Positions 54,570 to 63,902 of a stretch of DNA of 64,000 nt are shown here, one piece after another; position 1 is the stretch's first letter, and the number at the start of each line of letters is the position of its first letter. The DNA is from Chionoecetes opilio (Eukaryota; Arthropoda; Malacostraca; Decapoda; Majidae). The notes beneath the pieces are model-generated. The model saw only the letters and a program-made list of their open reading frames with translations. It did no database searches and was not told the DNA's origin. The position numbers and the translations under genes were made by a program. The DNA lies in the NCBI GenBank assembly GCA_016584305.1, contig JACEEZ010016317.1, positions 140,001 to 204,000 on the forward strand. The letters are read 5' to 3'.

Positions 54570-54890
54570 TCAATCAATCATTGGGGGCATACGCCGGGGG
54601 GCTCGTCGCCTCGCCCACCCTACGACGCCACTCCGGGGGGTCACCACGCACGAGTTCCCATGCAGGCTCCTTTCCCATACCAAGCAGCTCTCGACAAGAA
54701 ACATCAACTTGCCCCAGCCACGAGCCTTGTGGGCGCCCCCTTGGCCTCCTCCACGCCAGATTGTATCTTACATATACAACCCGATGGGAAGGATCGGTTT
54801 CAGGGTAGCGTGCCACATGCCCATATAGCCGAAGTTGGCACTGACGGACTATGCAGGTAGGCCTCGATTCAGTCTCACGGTGCAATCGCT
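54570..54890 (-). mobile_element. RTE-like LINE, copy 5, 321-bp 3' end
   Basis: Flanked by GGTTTAA (54563-54569, 54891-54897). Contains only the last roughly 95 codons (QRLHRETESRP, LYGHVARYPETDP, GRPQGSWLGQVD) and the TTGA tail. Frame intact apart from a small deletion near the 5' edge. Confidence 0.92.
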
Positions 54891-54897
54891 GGTTTAA

Positions 54898-55197
54898 GGT
54901 AACCATTAAACTGTGTTTTGTGACCCTTGGCTATGTTACACGTGGGGTTTGGTTTAGTTTGGAGTACTACTATTTTACCAACATTTTTCGATTTCTTCGA
55001 TTGAGTTTGCCAATCTTTAGAATTTTCTCCTTAGAATTTGTTTTCTTCAAAACTTAAGGATTTTCTCCTTAGAATTTTTTAACACTTGATTTTAGGGTGA
55101 TTTTGGCTGTTTTCCGAGAAGTTATATGGTGATTTGAACTGATTTCTCCTCTGATTAGTGTACTTTGGTTAGATTACATCAGGTAGAGGTAAATTTT
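54898..55197. other. Spacer, nothing identified
   Basis: AT-rich with a repeated TTCTCCTTAGAATTT motif (55026-55075). No gene. Confidence 0.3.
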
Positions 55198-56362
55198 TAC
55201 ACTAGGACCAGAATTCTCTACACAATTGGGAGTATGGTTTCTGTTTGCCTTAATGGATTCAAAAAAAACATTCTCTGAGTTTCTGTCACAAATCACTATT
55301 TGCGGAGATATCCAATGTTTTTAATAGGAAGAAGAGTGTATAGGACATATGAAAATTAACTAACCTAACCCCACGTTTTAACCTCCAAACTAAAGCCAAA
55401 TCAGCATAAAAAAAGTGTCTGCGGCAAGGGAAGAAGAGAGGCGATGCAGATCACATGAGAAAGAAGAGTGAGGCGGACGTAAACACTTGTCTCTCGCCTC
55501 CCTATAAATATGTCATACAGTGGTACCTTGACTTACGAGTGCCCCAACTTACGAGTTTTCCGAGTTACGAGCAGTCGCTCGGTCAATTTTTTGCTTTGTG
55601 TTGTGAGCCAAAATCCGAGTTACGAGTTTTTTTTATTTTTTTTTATCTTTTATCTTTTTTTTTTATTTTTTTTTATTTTTTTTTTATTTTTTTTTTTAAC
55701 ACGAGCGAGCTTCAGATACGCAGCCGCTAGTTGGCGCAGCGAACGCCACAACATCCGCCCAGCATCCCGCGTCTCACTCGTTCACTTCACCTGCATGGTT
55801 ACCTCGCCGTGGAAGCATCTCTGTTGTGTTGTGCTCATACAGGCGAATGCAAATGGCGGAGGGTGAGTGCAGTACGTTTAGCGGCAGTTCCACCCACAGC
55901 TATTTTCAATAGCTGATACACAGAATATAAACAAACACTGGCGAATGCAAATGGCGGAGGATAAGTGCAGTACATTTAGCGGCAGTTCCACCCACAGCTG
56001 TTTCCAACAGCTGTTTCCAGCAGCTGTTTCTAACAGCTGATACACAGACTGTAAACACTGGCGAATGCAAATGGCGGAGGGTGAGTGCAGTCCAGTCAAA
56101 AAATTGGGGTGTTTTTTTGGGGGCTGGAACGGATTAATGGTATTTCAATTAATTTCAATGGGGAAATTGATTTGATATACGAGCAAATTGAGTTATGAGC
56201 TAGATCCATGAACGAATTAAACTCGTAAGTCAAGGTACCACTGTATCTCCAAAAGTAATGATTTGTGACGGAAGCTCATAGAGAGAATGTTTCTTTGAAT
56301 GCAATAAAGTAAACAGAAACCACACTCCTAATTGTGTAGGGAATTCTGGTCCTTGTGTAAAC
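55198..56362. mobile_element. Outer inverted-repeat element holding a MITE
   Basis: Left arm 55198-55316 (GACCAGAATTCTCTACACAA, TATGGTTTCTGTTTGCCTTA, AACATTCTCTGAG) is inverted at about 56250-56362. The MITE at 55518-56243 lies at the start of the right arm. Outer boundaries were not closed by a target duplication. Confidence 0.7.
55518..56243. mobile_element. TA-flanked MITE, CAGTGGTACCTTGACTTACG ends
   Basis: Perfect-looking ends CAGTGGTACCTTGACTTACG and CGTAAGTCAAGGTACCACTG with TA on both sides (55516-55517, 56244-56245), second-tier pairs (GAGTTACGAG / GAGTTATGAG). Interior has a T-rich stretch and a three-fold repeat of GGCGAATGCAAATGGCGGAG with CAGCTGTTTCCA(A/G)CAGCTG palindromes. No transposase. 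Tc1/mariner/pogo superfamily by duplication. Confidence 0.92.
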
Positions 56363-56929
56363 TAATACGGTAAAATGTCGGCAGTGGGCTTTCACCAATT
56401 TTGAGGCCGAAACTTAATTTTTCAGAATAGTTTAGATGTGTATTGAATGAATCTGGCACTTGTGTTTGTCGGAAATAATTTTTTGTTTACAGGTATGGGG
56501 GGTGCTCGCCCCGCCCCTCCCGGGTCGCCCCGCAAACCTTGCTCTGCTTCGTACTGCCGTAGCATTGATTTTTTTTTCTTGATATCATCTGTTACTAAAC
56601 CAAACCCCACCTCTAACCTAACATAACCTAACCTGATTTAACCTAACTTAACCGTTTTTGGCTGAAATAACGGTGGATTTTCGGTAGTAGGTACATATAA
56701 CGCCATTATTATTCAATTGCGCCATGGAAAATGGGGTTCAAAATACTCAGAATGAAGAAATCTACACGTTGGTGTAGGTAAGAATCCTAGGACTTTTGAA
56801 AGCCCACTACCGAACTAATACCAATAATACCGAAAAAGCACCAATTTTGGTTATAATGGACGAGAGCTTCGCGGTCGTTTTCAGAGACACCGACTAATTT
56901 TTCCTGGCCTACAATAGGTGCTTCTTATA
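56363..56929. repeat. Repeat segment shared in inverse with 42840-43030
   Basis: 56480-56690 aligns with the reverse complement of 42840-43030: GATATCATCTGTTACTA, CCACCTCTAACCTAAC and the GTCCGCCCCGCAA/GTCGCCCCGCAA block. Both have short AACCT runs. Not coding. Confidence 0.55.
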
Positions 56930-57290
56930 ATGGAGATAGTTTCATTTTCCGGAAACCCATATTTAAAAATAACAATAATAATAATAATTTTATCACCGAA
57001 TTTTATGCATGGTTAAAGTTAAGGTTAGGTTAGGTTTCATTAATACCTATAAGATTAGGTTAGGTTAGTTTTCATTAAAACCTACGAGGTTAGATTTGGG
57101 ATATGTTCTATTCAATCACTTCCCTGTTATCTGAGACCCTGACTAATTTCTCCCGGCCAAGTTTTGGTGCTTTTTCTGAGGGAGATAGTGTGTTTTTAAT
57201 GGAAACGGCGAACATAAAATTCGTTGATGAAATTATTATTATTTTCTTTTTTTAAATATGGGTTTCCGGAAAATAAAACTATCTCCATTA
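56930..57290. mobile_element. Foldback element, about 75-bp arms
   Basis: 56932-57010 (GGAGATAGTTTCATTTTCCG, GAAACCCATATTTAAAAATA, AATTTTATCACCGAATTTTATG) is inverted at about 57207-57288. The spacer has two copies of a GGTTAGGTTAG-type motif with TTTCATTA-AACCTA. No ORF. Confidence 0.75.
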
Positions 57291-57305
57291 GAAAAAGCAC
57301 GTTAA

Positions 57306-57553
57306 ATTTCCAGATGAACACCGAACTTCCTTTGGTGGACGAAACAAATTTTTTCTGGTGAGTTTTGATGTGTTTTGAATTAATCTGCTAATCGTTTCTG
57401 TCGCAAATAAAAAAAAAATTTGTTGTTGCATAAATTACAAAAAAAAAAAAAAAATGAGCCTAGCCTAACCTATACCTTACCTAACATTTATCTAACCTAT
57501 ACCTAACCTTTACCTAACAAAAAAAAACAAAAACAACAACTAACCTTTAACTA

Positions 57554-57587
<34 letters not shown>

Positions 57588-57690
57588 AATTGTGACATTA
57601 ACGGTTCGCAGATTCATTCAAAACACATCAAAACTCACCATAAAAAAAAATTTTCGTCCACTAAAGTGAATTCGGTGTTCATCTCGAATA
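57306..57690. mobile_element. Foldback element, about 85-bp arms
   Basis: 57310-57395 (GATGAACACCGAA, GGTGAGTTTTGATGTGTTTT) is inverted at about 57600-57685. Between are A runs and ACCTAACC repeats (57465-57530). It is adjacent to the previous foldback and of similar design. Confidence 0.75.
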
Positions 57691-57893
57691 ATACCTAACA
57701 TTCCTTATATATGGCGCCTGGCGACATTAGTGCAGTGGCGACTATAGTGTTATTGACGGTAGGGTTTTACAGACTTACAGTAACAGTAATCCTTCCCTTC
57801 CCTCCCTGTCCACCCAGAACAAGGCTAGATAGATAGATATTATAGTTTTCAGGCGCCGCAAAGAACAAGGCTCATTTCACTCATTTATCACCG
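57691..57893. other. Spacer with partial copy of the 2581-3081 element
   Basis: 57715-57766 (CTGGCGACATTAGTGCAG, GGCGACTATAGTGTTAT) matches 3035-3081. The remainder has no recognised content. Confidence 0.45.
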
Positions 57894-59112
57894 GTCTACA
57901 GGGGTCCACCGAAATATGCCAAAACCCCGGGTTTTGGCATAAATGAATCAAAAACCTTTGGCCTAATCAAAAACTTTTCTTAATTAGGTATATTGAATTG
58001 AAAGTAGTTAGTTTGGAGATATAGATTAATAAACGTGGAATATATGTATGTCAATTATGTTTTATTGTTTTTAAGCATTTGTAAGTCGTAACTTTAGCTA
58101 TGTTTGACAGGCTGTCTTCAGTAGCTTTCAGTGAACGATTAGCTTCAGGCGATATGATAAATAAATATATATCAAAAGTATATACCTTGATTTACCAGGA
58201 AAAATAGCATATAAACTTGCTATTCTTATATATACAAAAACCATGAATATTGTTATGCCAAAACCCTCAGAAGTTATGCCAAAACCCTCACAAGTTATGC
58301 CAAAACCCTTAGAATGTATTACAAAACCTGTTCCATGATAAATAAATATATATCAAAGTATATACCTCGATCTACCAGGAAAAATAGCATATAAACTTGT
58401 TTTTCTTATATACAAAAACCATGAATATTGTTATGCCAAAACCCTCAGAAGTTATGCCAAAACCCTCAGAATTTATGCCAAAACCCTCAGAATTTATGCC
58501 AACACCCTCAGAATTTATTGCAAAACCTGTTTCATGATAAATAAACATATATAAAGGTATATACCTCGATCTACCAGGAAAAATAGCATATAAACTTGAT
58601 ATTCTTATAATACAAAAACCAAGAATATTGTTATGCCAAAACCCTCACAAGTTATGCCAAAACCCTTAGAATTTTATCCATGATAAATAAATATATATCA
58701 AAGTATATACCTCGATCTACCAGGAAAAATAGCATATAAACTTGTTATTCTTATATACAAAAACCATGAATATTGCTATGCCAAAACCTTCAGAATTTAT
58801 GCCAAAACCCTCAGAATTTATTGCAAAACCTGTTCCATGATAAATAAATATATATAAAGGTATATACCTCGATCTACCAGGAATAGCATATCAACTTGAT
58901 ATTCCTATATACAAATACCATGAATATTGTTATGCCAAAACCCTCAAAAATATATATCAAAGGTATATAAATAATTGTTCTAAATAAATATACATCATAT
59001 TGTTATGCCAAACTGTGACTGCTACTATGTGACTGCTGGCGCTCAGAAAGGTTTTTGATTACTTTATGCCAAAACCTGGGGTTTTGGCATATTTCGGTGG
59101 ACCAGTCTACAG
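57894..59112. mobile_element. Element with GGTCCACCGAAATATGCC ends and internal satellite
   Basis: Left GGGTCCACCGAAATATGCCA with AAACCCC and right, inverted, GGTTTTGGCATATTTCGGTG then GACC. The direct repeat GTCTACAG lies at 57894-57901 and 59105-59112 and is probably the 8-bp target duplication, which would suit hAT-type. Inside, five degenerate units of 150-200 bp carry GATAAATAAATATATATCAA, CTCGATCTACCAGGAAAAAT and one to four copies of TTATGCCAAAACCCTCAGAA. No ORF. Confidence 0.75.
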
Positions 59113-59219
59113 CGAGTTGCTACGTCATAACACAACCACACATCTGTACTCACCCTGTCTGAACCCGGAACGTCGCTGCAAACCTCAATTTGAGGGGAAA
59201 TTGAATGAAAGATCAAGGT

Positions 59220-59610
59220 TTGGGGTTGTTGTTGCAGGGCAGTGATGTCGAAATCAACGATATTCGCCCTGGTGTACCGCTGTGAATTAATCACAGTCGT
59301 GACAGTTGATTAGTCTTCCTCAGGAAGACACAGGTGAGGCGGATGACGGTAGGGCGTCGTGATGGGTGGACGGCAGCGGCGGCCAGCAGGGTGGGCAGGT
59401 CAAAGGTGGTGACGTTCAGGGCGATGAGTTGACCACGTAGAAGTTGTCGATGGGAGTGGAAGCGAGGACACTGCAGCAAGAAGTGCTCTATCGACTCCGG
59501 GACGTTCCTGCACCAGGGGCAGTACGGGTCGGGCGTGAGGTTCAGGCGGTGCAGGTGTGCTCCGAGTGTTGTGTGACCGATCCTCAGGCGGGTGAGGGCG
59601 ACATATTATT
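59220..59610 (-). pseudogene. Non-LTR retrotransposon ORF2, C-terminal zinc-knuckle end
   Basis: Minus-strand reading TRLRIGHTTLGAHLHRLNLT then DPYCPWCRNVPESIEHFLLQ, CPRFHSH gives C-x2-C-x8-H-x4-C, the CCHC knuckle at the end of Jockey/I-type ORF2 proteins. It then reads LPTLLAAAAVHPSRR and VFLRKTNQLSRL with a stop at 59291-59293. The upstream RT and RNase H are absent, cut at about 59610. A related tail lies at 43227-43430. Confidence 0.75.
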
Positions 59611-59689
59611 ATATAATACAAGACGCGGGACGTTTGTCATTAAACATGGGTGCGGGGAGGAGTCTATGCGGTATTGACCCATGAAGTAG

Positions 59690-59862
59690 GGATGTGCACC
59701 GGTATCCGGTATACCAAAATACCGGTATTTTAGCACGGTATTACCGGTATTACCGGTATTTTTATTTTTCGGTATTACGGTATCGGTATTAGTATTGCAT
59801 CGGTATACCGGTATCGGTATATTATTTGGTCGGTATTGGATTTCGGTATTATGTTTTTTTCT
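59690..59862. repeat. ACCGGTAT-rich element end
   Basis: AGGGATGTGCACCGGTATCC starts a series of GGTATTACCGGTAT and CGGTATCGGTAT repeats. This style of low-complexity terminus is common in hAT elements (AGGG-TGTGCACCGG), but no partner end or transposase is in the window. Confidence 0.45.
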
Positions 59863-59894
59863 CTTTTTTCTCGAAACAGACTCCTGACTAGTAC

Positions 59895-60670
59895 TGTGGG
59901 AATTTATATCACATACATATTTAATCTGAGGGTTCTCTTACCTAACAATCAAACCCATGTCTATCTCCCGACACATCATCCCAGCTAATTAACTAACTAG
60001 GATACTTATCGGTGGATAGTGGGTTGAATTACGGCGGTAGGTTTGGATCAATATTGCAATGGTCTTGTGATCCGATGTGGTCGCCCGTGATCAGGGCCGC
60101 CCGTGAAATACAGAAGCGGAGGGATGGAGGCGAGTGTTTCGTTACGGCGTCAGAAGGGCTTTCACACCAAGTTACTGACGCACGGCTATCATCAGTGTGT
60201 TGATTTTTAACATATGTCCTATTGTTTTATCACTATATGTACAAATTAAAGTATGTACAACATCTCTTCATATTAATAAGAGAGGAGATATTAACTCGAT
60301 GGAGGTGTGGAGTGTACTGTCTCTCCAAGTTGGGCGGTGAGCCACCGCTACCAATCCTTAGCCACGTATATTATTCCCTGTGGCCTAGAATCTAAATGGG
60401 CGGCAGCCAATGACCGCGCTCCAAGTTAAGGTGCTAATTATTTAAGTGCAATGCTTATTAACCACTGGAAATATTAATTTATCCTATCCCATTACTAATC
60501 ATTTACTTAAATTACCTTAATTATTACCCATTACCATTACAATTATATATACATATCCCTATACGCGCCCTCCTATCATGAGCGGAAAATACCTCTCACA
60601 TTGGGGGGGGGGGGGAAACAAACTACCACTCTACCAATTATGAGAGGGTGTTTGGTGGATAATTTCCACA
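59895..60670 (-). repeat. LTR (3' LTR of the BEL/Pao element)
   Basis: Starts TGTGGGAATT and ends AATTTCCACA in plus orientation, giving the usual short inverted LTR ends. 776 bp. Short frame at 60012-60203 is not a gene. Contains a G12-13 run at 60604-60616. Confidence 0.75.
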
Positions 60671-60714
60671 CTGGGGGCCGGCGAAAACTGAAGTTACGCT
60701 TCATGTGACATCAC

Positions 60715-60960
60715 CCCAGGCCACATAGCGCTGGAACATTTCAATAGTGGTTTCGGCACTGTGGTCTTTAGCTATTTTAAAATTAACAGCTCTGATAGAG
60801 GTACCAGTGAATATGCTGACATATACTTGATCGGGGGGAGAGTTATCTCCTGATGTTATAGTATCCCCAGTATAGTCATCACCATTGACCTCAAATGGTT
60901 TTAGGATCTCTTTATCAGCGGGAAGTTCAGGGGGACCTAGATCTAGTCCTAGTAGTAGAC
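60715..60960 (-). pseudogene. BEL/Pao integrase core, N-terminal part
   Basis: After a frame change in a CTAG-rich stretch (60930-60970), the minus strand reads LDLGPPELPADKEILKPFEV then NGDDYTGD, the entry to the integrase catalytic core with its first Asp. YVSIFTGTSIRAVNFKIAKD and HSAETTIEMFQRYVAWGDVT then a stop follow, matching the YV-LFTC-T-RA-H-E---D--TE-F---RF pattern of the family. The second Asp and Glu are absent because the sequence ends shortly before the LTR. Confidence 0.75.
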
Positions 60961-62100
60961 CTAGTAGACTAGTCTACACTCAGATCTATTAAATTTAATG
61001 AGAGATTTGAGGTAATATTTGACTGCCTGTCTACCATGATCTATCCAAAAATTACACCTGATATCGGCTAATATTGTAGCCATTCCGCCATGTAATGAGT
61101 TCCTATGATATTCTTCCACCAACAATTTAGTAAGATGATGGCGTTTGGGAATTAGTATGGGATGGCAGGTGCTATTTGGAAGATCAGCTTTCAAATTCCG
61201 ACCTCGACACCTAATTATGCCCTCATGATCAAGGTACAGACCTAATAATTTGGTAAATTTGTTCCTATGGCGGCTGGCTGAGGCCAAGAGCTGATATTCC
61301 TCATGAAATACCTGCTTCTGTATTGTTCTGATCCAAAACTTCAAAGGATCAGAGCTATCCCTTTTATTAACCTTGCAGGGAATATTAACCTTGCAGGGAG
61401 TATCAACCTTGCAGGGAGTATTAACCTTGCAGGGAGTATTAACCTTGCAAGGAGTATCAACCCTGCAGGGAGTATTAACCTTGCAGGGAGTATTAACCCT
61501 GCAGGGAGTATTAACCTTGCAGGGAATATTGCTCAATAAGGAAAACCTTTCTATGTCTATCACAGGATCTGGGATCAATTCAGGTTCCCTTATTATATCT
61601 TCAGATATGTCTGACTGAGTGGAAACCATATTAGGATTATTATTACATTCTTTCAGCCAGGTAGGGCCTTTAAACCATATATCTTCAGATATGTCTGACT
61701 GAGTGGAAACCATATTAGTATTATTATTACATTCTTTCAGCCAGGTAGGGCCTTTAAACCATATATCTTCAGATATGTCTGACTGAGTGGAAACCATATT
61801 AGGATTATTATTACACTCTTTCAGCCAGGTAGGGCCTCTAAACCATAATCCTGTATTCAATTTGAGGTTATTATCTCCTCGCGATACATTATTATTAGGA
61901 TTTTCATTAGTGGCAATATATTCATTATGAACTGGAATACCACTTTCCTCTAAAACCTCACTTAATGGTGTGGGCAAGAAAGTGGTTCCTATTCTGGTAA
62001 TTAATAGGGGTTGTGCATGACTAGGAATACTCTCCTGTTCGACTGTATGGGTATGTGGGATGGGTCCCATTATTACCTTACCACCAGCACTAGTTAACAT
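60961..62100 (-). pseudogene. BEL/Pao polyprotein segment with two in-frame tandem repeats
   Basis: Same frame as the protease ORF, separated from it by one TAA at 62209-62211. It begins after the IIGADYFGRYL protease end. Residues about 88-175 hold three copies of a 29-residue unit built on WF(K/R)GPTWLKECNNN and VSTQSDISED; W-GP-WL is the motif normally found between RNase H and integrase. Residues about 190-245 hold ten hexapeptides of the type C(K/R)VNTP. Then come KFWIRTIQKQVFHEEYQLL and the integrase zinc-binding start (LVEEYHRNSLHGG). RT and RNase H, normally several hundred residues, are missing before the repeats. Confidence 0.75.
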
Positions 62101-62208
62101 TGAGACGTTATGTATTTTGATGACCTTCCTTAGGTAACGCCCAAAATAATCGGCTCCAATTATTAATTGGAAAGGTCCATCAACGTCTTTGAAGGTATTA
62201 CTAACTAG

Positions 62209-62565
62209 TTAAACACCATTATCCCTCAGCATTTCAGCTGTGTCTTTTAGTCCATTAACAGTTAAACTGATACCAATATTATTAACTACTACAGCAGCTA
62301 CCCTACATTTATATCTTCCCAATTGGACTAGGGGTTGAACTATGTCATAGGTTTGAGCCTCATTATTGCCGAGAAAACCTGATATGGCTATGTTCACTTT
62401 ATTAATTATGGGTAGTTGTAATAATTCAACTATCTCTCTGCTTATGAAGGATCTTTGTACACCACTGTCAAACATTGTCTTTACTATGGCTGCATTACCA
62501 TTATGGCACACCTTCAACTCGGCAGTGGGAACAGCTGCTGAACTACTCTTATTAGTGACTGCCAT
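62209..62565 (-). pseudogene. BEL/Pao aspartic protease
   Basis: MFDSGVQRSFIS contains the catalytic D-S-G triplet and the following region (ELLQLPIINKVNIAISGF, YDIVQPLVQL) fits the retropepsin-like fold of Pao elements. The apparent Met at 62565 is internal: the frame is open upstream through three zinc knuckles to about 62882. A TAA ends it at 62209, but IIGADYFGRYL continues in the same frame. Confidence 0.8.
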
Positions 62566-62568
62566 TTT

Positions 62569-62884
62569 AACTACTGTAGGGTCTGGATTGTTATCACTGT
62601 TAGGACAAAGAGCGATGTTATGAACAGATTGTTTACATTTCCTACAAGTTCTTAAGCTTATAGGGCATGCATTTGAAGCATGTTTACCACGGAGACAGGT
62701 TAGGCAATTACCAAGTCGCTTTAACCTTTCAACTCTCGTGTAACAATCTGAATAGATATTACATGTGGAGGGCGTATGTTTCCCCTCACATAAGACACAC
62801 TTTATTCTTCGTACTTCACCATTAGTAGCCCTTGAACTAGGGATTGTATCTATTATTTGAGTAGGTCTAAGTGGTTTACTGGTA
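62569..62884 (-). pseudogene. Gag CCHC zinc knuckles
   Basis: Minus-strand reading upstream of the protease gives CVLCEGKHTPSTC, CLTCLRGKHASNAC and CRKCKQSVHNIALC, three C-x2-C-x4-H-x4-C-like knuckles used for RNA binding in BEL/Pao gag. The frame begins after a TAG near 62886, one base out of phase with the gag ORF at 62906. Confidence 0.8.
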
Positions 62885-62905
62885 GGCTAAGAAGTTTGAA
62901 TATAA

Positions 62906-63394
62906 TTACAGGCTGTTTGATTTGCGTAACAGGCGCAGGATAACTATACCCACTAACGAGGGATCCTTAAACTCTGAGGGTGGCTGATATAGCTGATTAC
63001 CTTCAGGCGTAATAATCGTGATCTCCCTGTGGGGGGGTTCTGGTTTAATACCTTGCAAACTTTGGGTTAAAGAAGCTATAGCTGTTGATGAAATATGAGC
63101 ACACTCCAGTAATCCCTCATATTCAATTACTTTATCGAGATATCTTTGACATTCGTGTTCATGATTGATAACACATATCTGAATAATTTCTTTATCCCCA
63201 GTTTGTCTTAATTGAACTTCATAATGGCAGTAAGCCGTCTCATATTTTTCCCATTGCTTATTTAGCAATGAAAGATCTGTCTCTAAATTCATATAATCAA
63301 AAGGAATTGCCTTAATTGCGTCCTCACACACATTATAAAGTCGTGTGAGCATTGCTAACTTAGCTGAAAATGAGTGCTTAGCTAACTTCGCCAT
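62906..63394 (-). CDS. BEL/Pao gag N-terminal ORF, 162 aa
   Basis: Starts MAKLAKHSFSAKLAMLTRLY and continues helical with LNKQWEKYETAYCHYEVQLR and CQRYLDKVIEYEGLLECA, the helical N-terminal region usual in BEL/Pao gag. The start is the only Met after the leader and lies about 90 bases downstream of the 33-bp repeats. The stop at 62906 is followed closely by an open frame encoding the zinc knuckles, so a frameshift truncates gag. The product would be the structural protein of the particle. Confidence 0.7.
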   Translation of the reverse strand: MAKLAKHSFSAKLAMLTRLYNVCEDAIKAIPFDYMNLETDLSLLNKQWEKYETAYCHYEVQLRQTGDKEIIQICVINHEHECQRYLDKVIEYEGLLECAHISSTAIASLTQSLQGIKPEPPHREITIITPEGNQLYQPPSEFKDPSLVGIVILRLLRKSNSL

Positions 63395-63486
63395 GATTTA
63401 GTTAATTAACTCAGTCAAATAAAATATTAAATGGAAGATTACGTTACTATATATATAGTTGTTAGTTGATAATTAATTCTATCTAA

Positions 63487-63662
63487 GTGGTGGTAGAGGA
63501 CGTGACCTATGCACATGGTGGTTGTGGTGAGGACGTGACCTATGCACGTGGTGGTTGTGGTGAGGACGTGACCTATGCACGTGGTGGTTGTGGTGAGGAC
63601 GTGACCTATGCACGTGGTGGTGGTGGTGAGGACGTGAGCTATGCACGTGGTGGTGGTGGAGC
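63487..63662. repeat. Tandem array, 33-bp unit, five copies
   Basis: Units read GAGGACGTGACCTATGCACG then TGGTGGTTGTGGT. Located in the leader between the 5' LTR and gag. Open frames on both strands here are repeat translations. Confidence 0.92.
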
Positions 63663-63884
63663 CTGCTCGGCCTGACAAGGACGCGTAGCAAAGCGTATAT
63701 AATTTCAACCACCACCTAACTACTACAACTAACTAGTACTACGCAACCTCTGTTATCTACTACCTGGCATATGGTAGTTGAACAGCTGAGTCATTCCTGA
63801 CGCCGCGAAAACCTCCGCCTCCAGCCTCATAACCAGCGGTTGTGGTAGGCTCATACCACTTTGAATCACATGAACATCAATATT

Positions 63885-63902
63885 CCTCACTCGGGGCACC
63901 AA
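63885..63902 (-). other. Putative primer-binding site
   Basis: Immediately inside the right-hand LTR the minus strand reads TTGGTGCCCCGAGTGAGG. TGG at this place is what a tRNA 3' CCA end would pair with. The tRNA was not identified. Confidence 0.5.

Noticed and set aside
60012..60203. 63-codon ORF in the LTR
   Set aside because: Short, without domain, and inside an LTR sequence.
63439..63715. His/Thr-rich open frames on both strands
   Set aside because: They are translations of the 33-bp repeat in the BEL/Pao leader.
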